The translations under genes and the position numbers were made by a program. From contig NC_090442.1 of assembly GCF_031143425.1 (NCBI RefSeq), positions 425,709,776-425,773,775 on the forward strand: a DNA stretch of 64,000 nt. Direction: 5' to 3'. The notes under the pieces are model-generated. The model was given only the letters and a program-made list of their open reading frames with translations. It made no database searches and was not told the origin of the DNA. The stretch is from Pleurodeles waltl. Taxonomy: Eukaryota; Chordata; Amphibia; Caudata; Salamandridae. Each line of letters opens with the position of its first letter. Within the stretch, counting starts at the first letter, position 1. Shown one piece after another: positions 1 through 11,339 of this stretch.

Positions 1-645
1 AGGAGGTTTATACCTCATTATTCCACCCTAGCAGCACCCCAACAAACCTTCTAGAAAAGGCTCGGCCCAACAAGATATATCAGTTGACAGATACCCAGTA
101 TCAAAGTTATCTGGTGCTAAAAAAACTCCTAACAACTGAACCTGTCTTACAATGTCCCAACTTTAATAAACGGTTTTACTTACAGACAGCTGTGTCAGAT
201 CAGGGATTAGGGGCTGTCCTTTCACAGGAGGATGACGATGGACACCCACATCCTATTGTGACCATTAGTAGGAAGTTATTGCCAAAGGAGAAGAACTATA
301 CCACCTTGGAGAGAGAAAGTTTGGCTATCAAATGGGCTGTTGAGGCCCTCCAATATTACCTGTTAGGAAGCCTTTCTTGCTCCTCACAGACCATGCCCCT
401 TTAACCCGGTTGGCTAGTCATAAGGACTCCAATACAAGGGTTCTTCGGTGGTTCTTATCCCTCCAACTCTTTATGTTTCAGGTCCAACATACTCCAGGAT
501 CCTTGTTGGCTCTGACGTTTTATCACAATAACCTACTGACTCGTGGCTACAGCAGCCACTCTTTGGGGAGAGAAAGTGTGACAGGGCTCTGGAATACCTG
601 GAGGACAGGCCGAGGTTGGAGTCCCCCGGGGGGACTCCCAAGAAC
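1..645 (+). pseudogene. Ty3/Gypsy RT-RNase H remnant
   Basis: This is the 3' part of a retrotransposon pol gene: the end of the reverse transcriptase and the RNase H domain, which in an intact element copies the RNA and removes the template. Bases 1-24 read RRFIPHYS, the typical Gypsy RT thumb phrase. The frame shifts at about 50, runs to 404 and shifts again at about 370. RNase H landmarks are SDQGLGAVLSQ, the acidic helix LERESLAIKWAVEAL, TDHAPL and VQHTPG. After VQHTPG, where Gypsy elements usually read NADALSR, the sequence is degenerate. No integrase motif follows RNase H within the next kilobase, which would fit Gmr1-type elements (integrase placed before RT) or a simple deletion. The element is cut by the window start. 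It is non-functional: at least two frameshifts and an early stop. Confidence 0.8.
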
Positions 646-1837
646 TTAGTGGACGCAGGCACGAAGGAACGTGCTTACGTCAATTGGGATTTCCGGCAAC
701 AGAGAAAGCCGGAACAACAGGAGAGCATGGCAGGACAGGAAAGGAAGAAAGCAAGACCGAAGACGTACATGAGGAGGACGCAGGGTGGCTGTAGGAGGAG
801 GAGAAGAGATGTGAGGAACACAGAGACCCAGGAGAGCCGTTCCGAAGCAAAATGGGAACCAAAGAAGCGAGCCGGAGAGCAACTGCGAGGAATGGGGAGA
901 GCAGAGGAGCCAGCCACGCCCCTGGAGGGATGTGGCTCTCCCAGGCTCTATCAGGGTTGGTGGGAAAGGGAGGGAGGGACCTGGCAGGAGGGCTGGATCA
1001 CAGTAAATCACGGGCACTCTGAGGTGAAGAGGACTATTGCCTTGGGAGCCAAACAGAATAGGGGAAAGCACTATCTTAGCACCGTAGTTTTTTTTTTTTT
1101 TTTTTTCTCTTTGGTGTTCTGCTTCCTTCTCTAATCTGCACCAACTCAAGAAAAAATAGAGAAAATAAATAAAAGAGACCCTAAAACTAACACCGGGTCC
1201 TTGAGCAGCACAAATTAAAAGAACCCCTTTGTATATTCACAAAGAGGGTTCTGCTACCCCCTAATTACCCCAACTTGCTTGCACACTGAAAACAATAAGA
1301 AAAAGTAATAAATCAGACACTAAGATAAGAGAGACCACTTACCTGACAAACAGCTTTCCATTTATTTTCTCCCCTTCTTTTGCTGGCTGTTTGGGAGTGG
1401 AAGATGGAAAAATTCCTGACGTCCGAAGGAAAGAAAAAAGAAACTATTGGGAGGAGAAGGAAACCAGAGACATAATACTAATACATTGTCCCAACATAGT
1501 CTAAGAAGAACTAGACCTCTATATTGGTTACAAAAAAAGTAAAACTGGTCAAATAATACATTGAGACGAGTACTTTATAGATTGAATAGAAGCCTTATAT
1601 ACTTCCTTGAATATCACCCCTCCTGTCACAATGTCTTAGTTGTAATTAGGAGGCAACTTTAAAACTTCTGTCATCCGGAAGCCAGCAGACAGGAACAACT
1701 TTTTGTACTACCAAAGCTTTCATTCTGATTCTCAAAAAAATATATTTACCACTGTTACAGTTTACTAGTGTAAAATAGATCATTTTTGATCCAGTATCGC
1801 AATCGAACAAGTATATAAAGAAAGGTTTCATTAGAGG
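646..1837. other. Non-coding, probable 3' part of the Gypsy remnant
   Basis: An open frame to 1134 is rich in Arg, Lys and Glu and runs into a T run (about 1089-1107); I see no domain and treat it as chance. A stem with one bulge lies at about 1219-1252 (AGAACCCCTTTGT against ACAAAGAGGGTTCT). The stretch could include the retroelement's 3' untranslated region or LTR, but I could not define LTR ends. From about 1380 on it is AT-rich with no gene. Confidence 0.35.
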
Positions 1838-2290
1838 TGAGTAAAACTTGCGGAGTTACAAGAAACCTATGCAAGATTGCACTCAGTTCCACAAATGGGT
1901 GGAATTACGCACATTGCACTGCTCTTGCTGATTTTTAGTGCCAGGAGCTCATCCCATACTGAAAAATCAACGAGAATGACACTCTCGAATTGATTTTGCT
2001 GCCGCTTGAGTAGATTTTCTATTCAAGCTGCAACTTTCGAAATGCTGACAGTCGCAAGTGCCCATGATCGCCCTTGTTGGTGAAATCTCACCTGTTGTCT
2101 TCCTAGAGACCACAAATCACACGAGGGGATGCCAAATCTTACTTGCACTCTCCAACTCACCACTTGCGAGCAGACACAAGACAAAACTGCCACACCACGG
2201 TTGGCAGAATTTGTCCGAATGACGCATTACATGCATAAAGCGGAGTGGCCAAAACTCCACCAATTCCACCGGTGGAGTGAAATTTATTCC
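1838..2290. repeat. Possible dispersed repeat with Cys/Gly-free, non-coding sequence
   Basis: This 450-bp stretch is less AT-rich than its neighbours and ends with TTCCACCGGTGGAGTG, which contains the perfect palindrome TCCACCGGTGGA. The words CGGAGT, ACTCCAC and GGTGGAGTG recur at 7296-7365, suggesting two members of one short repeat family. No coding potential, TSD or terminal repeat could be fixed. Confidence 0.3.
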
Positions 2291-2825
2291 CCACTCCTTG
2301 TTTCATGCAGGAAGCTATTCTGAAAGTATAGTAAACAAATACATTGAGAGAAAGACTACTAAAAATAAAGCAAACTTGCTGGAAAAGTCAATCTGGAATA
2401 ATGAGCCTAGATTCACTTTTGTCTCAAAATTCCCCATAAGCAGTGTCAAAATCAAGAGAATTATCAGTAGAAGTAAATAGTTTTTGGTCAGCAAATGTGA
2501 AAAAGAGAATTTAAAAAGTGAATACAAGGGGTCTAGAAGGTGTTTTAACTGTAGACATGACAATAACATTATACAGGGTAATTTTGTGGTACATTTGTAT
2601 AAAGTTCATCAAATATTACTCAAACGCAATGCAACTTGTGACAGTTAAATTATATTTAATCACTTAAATATCCATGTTGATTACTATATGTGAGAGAAAA
2701 TGGAACGTAAAGATAAGACTGTCAAAACATAAGACAAACGCTAGAAATCAAACGTATAAGTTGAGCGTGGTTGTACTTTTCAAAGAATATAAACACAACA
2801 ATTTCAGATATTGGAAGTCACTTAA
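2291..2825. other. AT-rich, no feature seen
   Basis: Low-GC sequence with only short chance frames on both strands. It ends where base composition changes abruptly to GC-rich at about 2826, the likely 5' boundary of the LINE. Confidence 0.5.
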
Positions 2826-5800
2826 TGGCGTGCGCTGCGTGGTAGGCTGAGCAATGCCACTGACCTGGTCAGTGCATTGCTCTGCATCCCGTGGCTTCAC
2901 CCTCTAAGTAGAGCCCTTTCCCCGGCTCCTCTGAACTCCTGACCCCTGTCAGGAGTTCAAGGCCCTCCTTCACCCGCAGGCTTCTGCAAGCGCCTCAACC
3001 CTGGTGTCTAGTGGGAGAGCTCTGCTTTCCTACTAGGCTACCTTCTGCCTCTCTCCTCCTTTTGCTTTGCTTTGCTCTCTGCTCCACAAATGTCCCTTAG
3101 TGCTCCTTCTCCTGGTTACTCTCTCACTCCGCTCTCTCTCTCACTCACTTTCGCTCTCCCCCTCTGTCTCTCCCCCGCCGCTGCTGCCCCCGCAGCCCGC
3201 CCTCTTTTTCGGCTCCAGCCCTTTTGCACTTTTTTTCATCCCCCTCCCACCTCCCAGCTGCCTTCTCCTCCCCCCACCTCCCTACATAATGACGGACGTG
3301 CACAGTGGGTGCACTGCTGGTGCGCGAAAGGCAAACCAGTCTCTGCCCGTCCGTGCCTGGACTGTGCCCAGTGCAAGAACCCCTGGCTCCCGTCCCCACC
3401 ACCGCCACTATGCACATCTTCACTATGACACCACCACTCTCCGCACCCTCAACACCGGCCGCTCTCCCACCTGCCTTCAAGCCTCCCCGGAGACCACCCA
3501 CGGACCCTTCTCCTGCCGGAACTGCACCTTCACCAGCCTTCACGCCAACGACCCACCCACCAAGGCAGGATGCAACCATCTCAGATGTATCCTCCTCAAC
3601 ATGGAATCTACTCAACTAAGCCTCCCGAGATGTCGTCTTCCTGACCGAGACCTGGATGAACCCCTCCTCAGCACCTCACATTGCCATAGACATCCCAGAC
3701 GGCTACAAGATCACCCGCAGGGACCGCTCCAACAAACCAGGAGGAGGCATCGCCATCACCCACAAGAACACCCTAAGGATCATGACCAACACCGAAGACA
3801 CCCTCAGCACCGCCGAACTCCTGCACTTCCAAAACCACACTGGCCCAAACACCACCCTCCGAGGGACCCTCGTCTACAAGCCCCCGGCCCATGACAGCAA
3901 TTCAGCGACTCCATTTCCGACTTCATCAGCATGCACGCTCTCGCATCCACTGACTACATACTCATCTGAGACTTAAACTTCCACCTCAAGAACACCAATG
4001 ACAACAACACAGCCACCTTGCTCGACAATTTCTCCAACCTCGGCCTCAAGCAGATCGTCACAACACCAACCCACTCCGCAGGACACACACTCAACCCTAT
4101 TTTCTCTGCCAGCAATCACATCTCTTTCAGCCACACCACCGAACTCCACTGGACAGACCCCCACTGCATCCACTTCTCCTTCAAGAAACCCGCAACACAC
4201 CACCACCCTCAACGTATCCCCCACCGCAGTTGGAACAGGGTCACCGAAAACCTACTTATCGCGACCCTCTCCCAGAACCCACCCATCGACACCACCGACA
4301 CTGATGCAGCTGCCAGCAATTTCAGGCAGTGGGTCAACACCTGTGCCAATACTCTCACTCCAATCAAGAATCCCTCCAATAGACGCACTGACAGAAAGGC
4401 CTTCTGGTTTACCGCCGACCTCCACGTATCTAAGCAACGTTGCCTAAGACTTGAAAGAAAGTGGCACCAAGATCAGTCTGTGGAATACCACATAGCCTTC
4501 AAAAACGCCATCTGCAGACACCACCAACTCATCCGAGCCGCCAAAAGAACCGCCTTCAAAGGCCGAATCAACAGCAACGCACACAGCCACAAGGAGCTCT
4601 TCAATGTCGTGAAGGAACTCTCCAACCCCAGCTCCAACGCCAACACCACGCCGCCATCCCAAGACCTCTGCGACTCCCTAGCCTCCTACTTCCACTGCAA
4701 GATTGCAGACATCCACAACAGCTTCAGCACCCAGACCCCCCCGGCAACCACCAACACCACAGATTCACCTCCGACCAACCACCTGCTCTCCTGGACCCCA
4801 GCCAAAGCCAATGACACAATTGAAATCATGAATACCATCCACTCCGGCTCTCCCTCTGACCCCTGCCTTCACCACATCCTCAAAAAAGCAAGCTCCATCA
4901 TCGCACCCCAACTACGGAAGATCATCAACAGCTCCTTTGAGTCCACCACCTTCCCAGAGATCTGGAAACACGCCAAGATCCACGCCCTCCTCAAAAAACC
5001 CAAGGTAGACCCAAAGGACAGAGCACTGGACTGGGTCACCTCCTTTCTCACCAGCAGAACCCAGAAAGTCCACCTCTCCCCATTCCGCTCGGAGGCCAAT
5101 GAAACCATCTGCTGCTTACCCGAGGGTTCGTCCCTGAGCCCGACTCTCCCTCACCAAGGACTCCGCCAAGACCTACCTCCACGAAGGAATGAAGGCCATC
5201 GCCGAATGGATGAAGAGCAGCTGCCTCAAACTCAATTCCCACATGACGGAAGTCCTCATCTTCGGCTCAACCCCCTCCACATGGCATGACACTTGGTGGC
5301 CTGCCACTCTCGGAACCACTCCGACTCCTACCGAACACGCACGCAACCTTGGATTCATCTTGGACCCCTCACTATCTGTGACCCAGCAAGTCAACGCCAT
5401 TTCCTCCTCCTGCTTCAACACCCTCCGCATGCTCCGAAAGATCTACAAATGGATACCCACCAAAACCAGAACAACAGTCCCCCAAGCCCTTGTAAGCAGC
5501 AAGCTGGATCACGGCAATGCCCTCTACGCAGGAACCACGGCCAAACTCCGGAAGAGGCTCCAACGCATCCAGAATGTCATCCTGGACATCCCCCGCCACT
5601 GCCACATCACAGACCACCTGAAAAACCTCAATGGCTCCCAGTCAACAAGAGAATCACCTACACCACGACCCGGCATCTCCGCCGACCTCGCCCTCACAAC
5701 TGTCCCACGTGTCCGCAGAACTACAACCAGCAGTAAATCATTCTCGCCTCGCCTCCAAAATGTGGACACTCTTCCCTCCCACCTGCGCCAGACTAAAGAC

Positions 5801-5948
5801 CTCCTTACCTTCAGGACACTTCTCAAGACCTGGCTGTTCGAGCAGTAGCAGCACCTCCCCCCTGCCTTCTCCCCACTCCCCTCCTCAGCGTCTTGAGACT
5901 CTCACAGGTGAGTAGTGCGCTTTACAAATCCCTGTTTGATTGATTTTA
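2826..5948 (+). mobile_element. LINE of the L2/CR1 superfamily, internally deleted
   Basis: A non-LTR retrotransposon copy in the plus direction. GC content rises sharply at about 2826. A C-rich untranslated or ORF1-like segment is followed by endonuclease and RT remnants from about 3600. The 3' end carries the typical L2/CR1-type tail GTGCGCTTTACAAATCCC followed by a short GATT repeat (TGATTGATT) at 5935-5948. This tail matches in form that of the minus-strand LINE at 34.9 kb (GTGCTTTACAAATCCC). The exact 5' end and target-site duplication could not be fixed. Two internal deletions remove the RT catalytic core, so the copy is dead; its length of about 3.1 kb is short for the group. Confidence 0.85.
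3600..5848 (+). pseudogene. LINE ORF2 remnant: endonuclease plus RT without active site
   Basis: In an intact LINE this protein nicks the target DNA and reverse-transcribes the RNA. The AP-like endonuclease starts with DVVFLTETWMNP (about 3628-3665) and continues with GGGIAITHKN. The frame then shifts near 3895, and DLNFH is preceded by TGA where a Gly is expected. GHTLNPIFS (about 4082) has Asn where the family has Asp. The RT begins with FPEIWKHAKIHALLKKPKVDP (quoted in parts: FPEIWKHAK, ALLKKPKVDP, about 4951-5010) and then jumps directly to DRALDWVTSFLTSRTQKV, losing the NYRPIS and D-LSAAFD blocks. GSSLSPTL is followed by a second jump that removes the YADD box. The C-terminus is recognisable: WMKSSCLKLNSHMTEVLIFG, ARNLGFILDPSLS, ALVSSKLDHGNALYAG. 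No activity is possible. Confidence 0.85.
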
Positions 5949-6457
5949 GAATACACAGAAGTATTGAGATAGTGATTTTACAAAGAATCTACTCCAGAGG
6001 GAGATAAATTGTATAAGGTACCCAAAATAATGAATGATCAGATGGAAATGAGGTGATTCTTGGAATACAAATGTTGTAATTAGCAAAGTTGGTTATGCAC
6101 AGGGACAGAGTGACTTATGAGTATTGTCAGGTTTAAATTTATACTATTTTAAAAAATGTTATGTAAAAAAAGCATTAATTTTAAGCCAGGCTAAGGGGGA
6201 TATGTTGCTGCATTAACTGAGAATGAGTTTGATACAGTAAGATTACAATAATGCACCATTTAGTTGATGGTTCACCCTCAGTTGTGTAGACAGCTATATT
6301 TAGTTACTCAAATGCAAGTGAATGTACTGTTACTAGGAAATGGAACTCTAATCATTATTCATAACTGTTGTACGCTCCAGGCAATATGCCAACATGTCTT
6401 AGGTTTGACACAGTTTTGAACAACAATATGTTTATGTCAATATAGTGCAGTACACTA
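5949..6457. other. AT-rich, no feature seen
   Basis: No frame with recognisable protein similarity and no terminal-repeat structure was found between the LINE tail and the palindromic element at 6458. Confidence 0.5.
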
Positions 6458-6615
6458 GGGCCCATATTTATACTGTTTTTGTGCCACATTTGCACCGCTT
6501 TTTGATGAAAAAGCGGTGCAATCGTGCAAAATACAATTGTATTTTGTAAGTTTGCAACGCTTTTGTGTCAAAAAATGACGCAAATGCGGCGCTAAAAAAG
6601 TATAAATATTGGCCT
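6458..6615. mobile_element. Short palindromic MITE
   Basis: About 158 bp with imperfect terminal inverted repeats: the left end reads GGGCCCATATTTATACT and the right end, reversed, reads AGGCCAATATTTATACT. Inside is a perfect 12-bp hairpin, GCACCGCTTTTT with its complement around a GATG loop. There is no coding capacity, so it would depend on a transposase supplied elsewhere. The flanking triplets (CTA left, GAG right) do not match, so no target-site duplication supports the class; Harbinger-like is a guess from the G-rich ends. Confidence 0.55.
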
Positions 6616-7620
6616 GAGTGTTTTGAAGACAGCAAATGTTGACCAATTGTAGCCATTAATCTGTTTACCTATTTTGTTAGTTGATGACAATGTATAGTGC
6701 TTTGTGAGTGGTTTTCACATACGAATGCATCCAGGTGACAGCATGGCTTGAGTGTTTTGATAATGTATATATTGTATTCATTTTGATTTTGTTTTACATT
6801 GTAGACTATAGGTAATGTCCCCCAGATGAAGGATCAGGGTAGTCCAAAATGCAGTGGGGTTCTGGACAAAAGAAAGGACAATGGGATACTGGACAAAAGA
6901 ACTGAAATAATCAGCTGTGAACTAATATGAGTATACAACTCAATTGAGAATATATTTGTGCTATAACAAAACATGTGGAAAATCATGCAGATAAGAGATT
7001 CACAATGAATATGAGGATGACGTACAATTAAAAAAGATTCATTCTTTATATTGGAATGAAGTTTAACTATTTGGTTTAAAATGTTCATTTGTGGCATGAT
7101 TTACTAGTATGCCTGGGGACTGTACTTGAGGAAGTACAGCAACTAGTTGGGTAATTGCACCCCGACTTATAAGCATGATTGTTTACTTAAGTTGTTGACA
7201 TTCACTTGTGATACAGGTGCGACTGAATCTATAATATCTTTATTATTACCCAGTGGTTCTTCTGGACAAACAAGTCATTACTAGGCCTGAGCGGAGTTTG
7301 CAGAGTTCCGCTACATGACCAAAAAACTCCACTGCGCTGCTCAAAGTTCATCAAGCGGTGGAGTGCATTATAAAACTTATTTTATGCATACTGCAGATAC
7401 TGAGTGATTCATTACAATATTCCGTTGGTCTCTGTCGAGACCATCCACATGTGCAGAACTTACTCTCGTTTTCAGTTTCCATCCGCACATTCTGTGTCCC
7501 CAAATACATTTTGAACTAATTCAACCATAAAAGGAGAATAAAGTGATTACTGAGAAACAAAAAAGGAAACAAACCATGTGCAGGTCAATGTATTATGGCA
7601 CATTGGGATTAGGTCATGCC
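6616..7620. other. AT-rich, with one short repeat-like patch
   Basis: No gene seen. At about 7290-7370 there is a patch with CGGAGTT, ACTCCACTGCG and GCGGTGGAGTGC that resembles the end of the repeat at 1838-2290. The rest is AT-rich with no structure I can support. Confidence 0.4.
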
Positions 7621-7699
7621 AGTAGATCTAAGTCATTCTACTGGTAGGGTCATCCCAGACGTCTTCCCGCCTCTTTTCATTTGTAGGGTCTATCCCATT

Positions 7700-8320
7700 C
7701 CACTAGGGTCCCTCCGGCCCTCAGGCATGGTCACAATTCTTATCCATGAATATTAGCATCTCTCACTCTGCCCCAGAGACTGTCCACAACCATGGAGTGA
7801 TGAAGTCCCTTTGTAGCATGCCCCAGGACCCCCCTGTCCCCTCGCTCTCCCCCTGGCCCCTCATCTATCCCCTCATTCCCCTTCCACCAGCATCACTGCT
7901 TCTCCACTTTCTAATGCCCCCTCCGCCCTCTGCTTCCGGTCTTCCCAAGCCTCCATTATTTCGGTCCATAGTGGAGCTATAGGTCTCGCCCGTATCCCCT
8001 TTGCCTCTTCTCCCTGTAGCATCTGCTGTACGGCCTGTGCCCACCTCGAGACATCATTCCTCCAGTCTTCCAGCCGCGGGCCCGTCTGAGACTTCCAGGC
8101 CATTGCAATGTGGCGCCTGAACAAGACCAGTGCAAAATCCAGGAACCTGCTTCCCACCCTCTTGGATGCCAGCCTCCCATGTAAGCCCACCAGGCATAGT
8201 AGAGCAGTCTCGGTCTAAACGCACCCCCAAAGCCCCCCCCCCCCCAAGTCCTGCAACAGTCCCATCCAGCCTCTCTGTATATTGGGGCATTCCCAGACCA
8301 GGTGGCTGTCCTGCATACTC
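7700..8320 (-). pseudogene. Possible L1-like LINE ORF2 C-terminal fragment
   Basis: Read on the minus strand, the sequence gives HLVWECPNIQ (about 8300-8270), then a G-run with a frame problem, then LFRRHIAMAWKSQTGP and LEDWRNDV. L1/Tx1-type ORF2 proteins end with a zinc-knuckle-like HxxxxCP box followed by an aromatic and basic stretch of the form IAxxWK-PxxxxW. The order and spacing agree with that, but this identification rests on short motifs. A 13-base C/G run at about 8227-8243 breaks the frame. No RT or endonuclease is present, so at most it is a truncated fragment. Confidence 0.45.
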
Positions 8321-8329
8321 ATTGGGCTT

Positions 8330-11300
8330 CTTCTTTAAAGAGTATTGTAAGATGTAGTATGTAAACAACGATGGTTGATGTTAATTATGATGACATTTGA
8401 TTCATGGTTGTTTTGGGCATCTTTTGCTCTTTCTAACATATGTTAATTTGGGTTGTAATGTTCCAATAAACTTTGCTTCAATAATAAGCCCCTGTGTTTG
8501 GCCAGGCTTCCAAATAAAAATTCTGAGTACATTTTAAATACTTGGTTTAGCCCTGGTTGTTAATAGCTAGATTCAATGCTGTAGGAGCTCAGATAAATCC
8601 AGACTTTACTCTCCCTCCAGCCTGTTTAAGGCCAGTGAATGGCTACATCTCATTCCTCAAAACACTCATAGACTGGTTACAATAAGTATGGCAGGCTAGA
8701 GCTTTATTATTAATAAGTAAGGTGACACATGTCGCATCTCAATAGCCATCCATTGGCTCTCAGTGGGGTTATGCAAAATCTGTTTCAGTCACAAGCAACA
8801 TTAGAGTAAGATGCTACAATACTTGCATAAGCTGACCCCTTAAGTTATGAAAATTGGGAATGCCTAATTGGCCAACTATTATATTACACACCTACCAAAC
8901 GTCAAGTGGCTAAAACAGAGGGCAGGTTAATTCAAAGCATAAATAGCAGAACTTAACAATCTGCTTTCATAAAACTCCTGAGCACAACATTATTTAAGCA
9001 GGCCTTTGACTGAGATTAGATGTCACAGAGCACATCAAATGACAAGTACTGAACAGGAGGTTACTTTCCACAATAGACTATGTAGCATTGTATAACTATC
9101 CTGGAAAGTAGTCAGCTTTAGCAGAGCTCAGTGGTCGAGTCGGAGATGCAACAATCCTCACATTCAAGCTTAGCTCTACCTACACTTACACATAACCACA
9201 ATGACTGTCAATCTAAGATTCAATAAAGTAGGACAGAGGACTCACCAAGGTTCCTGACCAATGGACCCTATTATTGTCATTTTGAATGTCCATGTTACCA
9301 TATTAAATATCTTCCAAACTCTAGGTTTTAGAATGAACACTCATGGGACCACATCTTAATAACGCTCTAAAATATGGGTGCAAATATGTTTAATATGCCA
9401 GTCCATATAAAACCCATTAAGTAAATCACAAAAAAAACATCCATAATTTTACATGTTTCTCAAAGCAATATATTAATATATTACCTGACAAATGCACACA
9501 AACTTAAATTGGAATGTCAGGCAATTTGTCTGTCTGGTTTGAACTGAATGGCTCACAGGGAATTCAGGTCAAATGATATGGCTGCTGAATATTGACTCCA
9601 AAATACCGTTTGACCATATTGTTGTGGTAAAAAGATTAAACAGACTAAAACAATATTGAGGGAGATAATATAAAGGGTAAAAATACAATTTATTTTTAAC
9701 AAGAATATTGATGTTTAAAATATTGTTTACTAAAATATTGTGGTATTTAATATTGGTTTTTATACACTATATTTCATGTATATTTTGGTACAATTTTATT
9801 TATAAATATATGTATTGCATTATTGGTTCATAATATTTTATACATGCTATTTTCTTAAGAATGTGTAGTTTATTGGATATTTTGTGAGTAGTATAGTTTT
9901 CTTGATATACTACTAATATTAAAATTGTTCCACATCTTGAAGACATGTATCACCAAGGTACATGTGTGTAAAGTTAAGAATATTAAACCTACAGACCTAT
10001 GTGTCAGAGTCAGTCAGCCTGTATGGTTAATGCACTTGTGGTGGACCTGTGTGTTCAACCTATGAGCTATATAGGTCAGTAAGATAGCATGTCAGATTAA
10101 TGAGACTGCACTAAATGTTTGTGTTTAACCTGCAGACCATTCTTTCCAGTGTCACAAAAATAAGTAAGGGTGTTTATGCACCCAAATCAAAAAATGTAAA
10201 ACTTGCTTGCAGGTTCCTAACTTTTAGGTCATCATTACACACCATAAAAAGATACTTATAGATGTTGAAAGGTCTACTGATAAAACCGCTTTACCTGGAA
10301 GGTCCCAAGTTGTGCCTGCCTGTTGCATAGGACCACTTAGGGGTAGGACGTGCCTGGTACATGGATCTATGTGTAGTATGCAGGTCCCAAATTTCAATTC
10401 AAGTAACTAAGCCTATGATTTACATTGCTGAGATCTCTCTATACACCACATGTCACAGGTTTAAATTATTGCAGCTCGTACTTTAACTATCTTTCTTTCA
10501 AGGAAGGAAAAATGAGTGCATTGAGATGTGGCATTATTCCTTTCTCTTCAACATGCCAAACTGTGCAGCACTGGTTTCTAAGACCTGCTGGATACCTTAA
10601 ATCAGTAAGCTGTCTTCCAAGTTGAGTCATTTGGGCAGGAAATATTGGGTCCATTCTTGAGAGTTGCTTGCACCTGTACATCAGGCTTACACACACAAAG
10701 AGTATTATCTTTGAGTAACCACTGTATTCATTTAGAACATTGAGTATGAGTTTGTGAATAGATTAACTCACAAAGATTTTCATGTGTCCAAATCTACATT
10801 AAGGGGGAGGGAGTGGAAGTGAAATAGTGGGAACGTCCAGTGCACCTGGAAAACCCTGCAAATGTACATGTTTTGGTCAATAACACAGTGAACTACAAGC
10901 CCTTTGCACTCTGGCAAGAGTTTGAAATTTACTCCTTTTAAGGGCAGGGGGAACTCCCATACCTCCCAAAACTGGTGGTGGTGTAGGGAAGGGCTTATCA
11001 GGGGGAAAATCTATTTCTGTGTGGAGAAAAAAGGAAACCAATTAGTAGGTTTGTTTGCACTTGCACTGTCAATCTGTCATAGAAGTGTACCCATGTGTAT
11101 TTTCGAATTTGGAATTAGCTAACAATTTCCAGAAGTATATCTGGAAAACAGTACTGTTTTGGTCTGGCTTGAAAACACAGCTGATCCCACAAAGTATGTG
11201 ATCCACAGAACAAGATTTTTCAGAAGTAATACTGAGAGAGAGGCATACGCTTTGCTTGCATCTATGTTTTCTTTAAGTACAGTATTTGTTTGGGAAGAAG

Positions 11301-11330
11301 TTGTGTGGTTTCTCTGAAAAATAATGCTTT
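8330..11330. other. Long AT-rich stretch without genes
   Basis: Only chance open frames. A plus-strand AATAAA at about 8465 has no gene upstream. AT content is very high at 9650-9950. Apart from the short tandem duplication at 9987-10150 I find no repeat ends or protein similarity. Confidence 0.5.
9987..10150 (+). repeat. Two to three diverged tandem units of about 70 bp
   Basis: The phrase AACCTACAGACCTATG at 9987, AACCTATGAGCTATAT at 10056 and AACCTGCAGACC at 10127 recur at about 70-bp spacing, with similar words between them (GTCAG, TTAATG, TGTGTT). Diverged, non-coding. Confidence 0.4.
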
Positions 11331-11339
11331 TATTGCACT

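Noticed and set aside
616..1134. 172-codon basic frame after RNase H
   Set aside because: Runs through a T homopolymer that encodes its Phe-rich end and has no domain; considered as an accessory ORF but not supported.
3067..3894. 275-codon Pro/His/Arg-rich open frame
   Set aside because: It lies in a C-rich LINE 5' region and overlaps the true endonuclease frame; composition, not selection, keeps it open.
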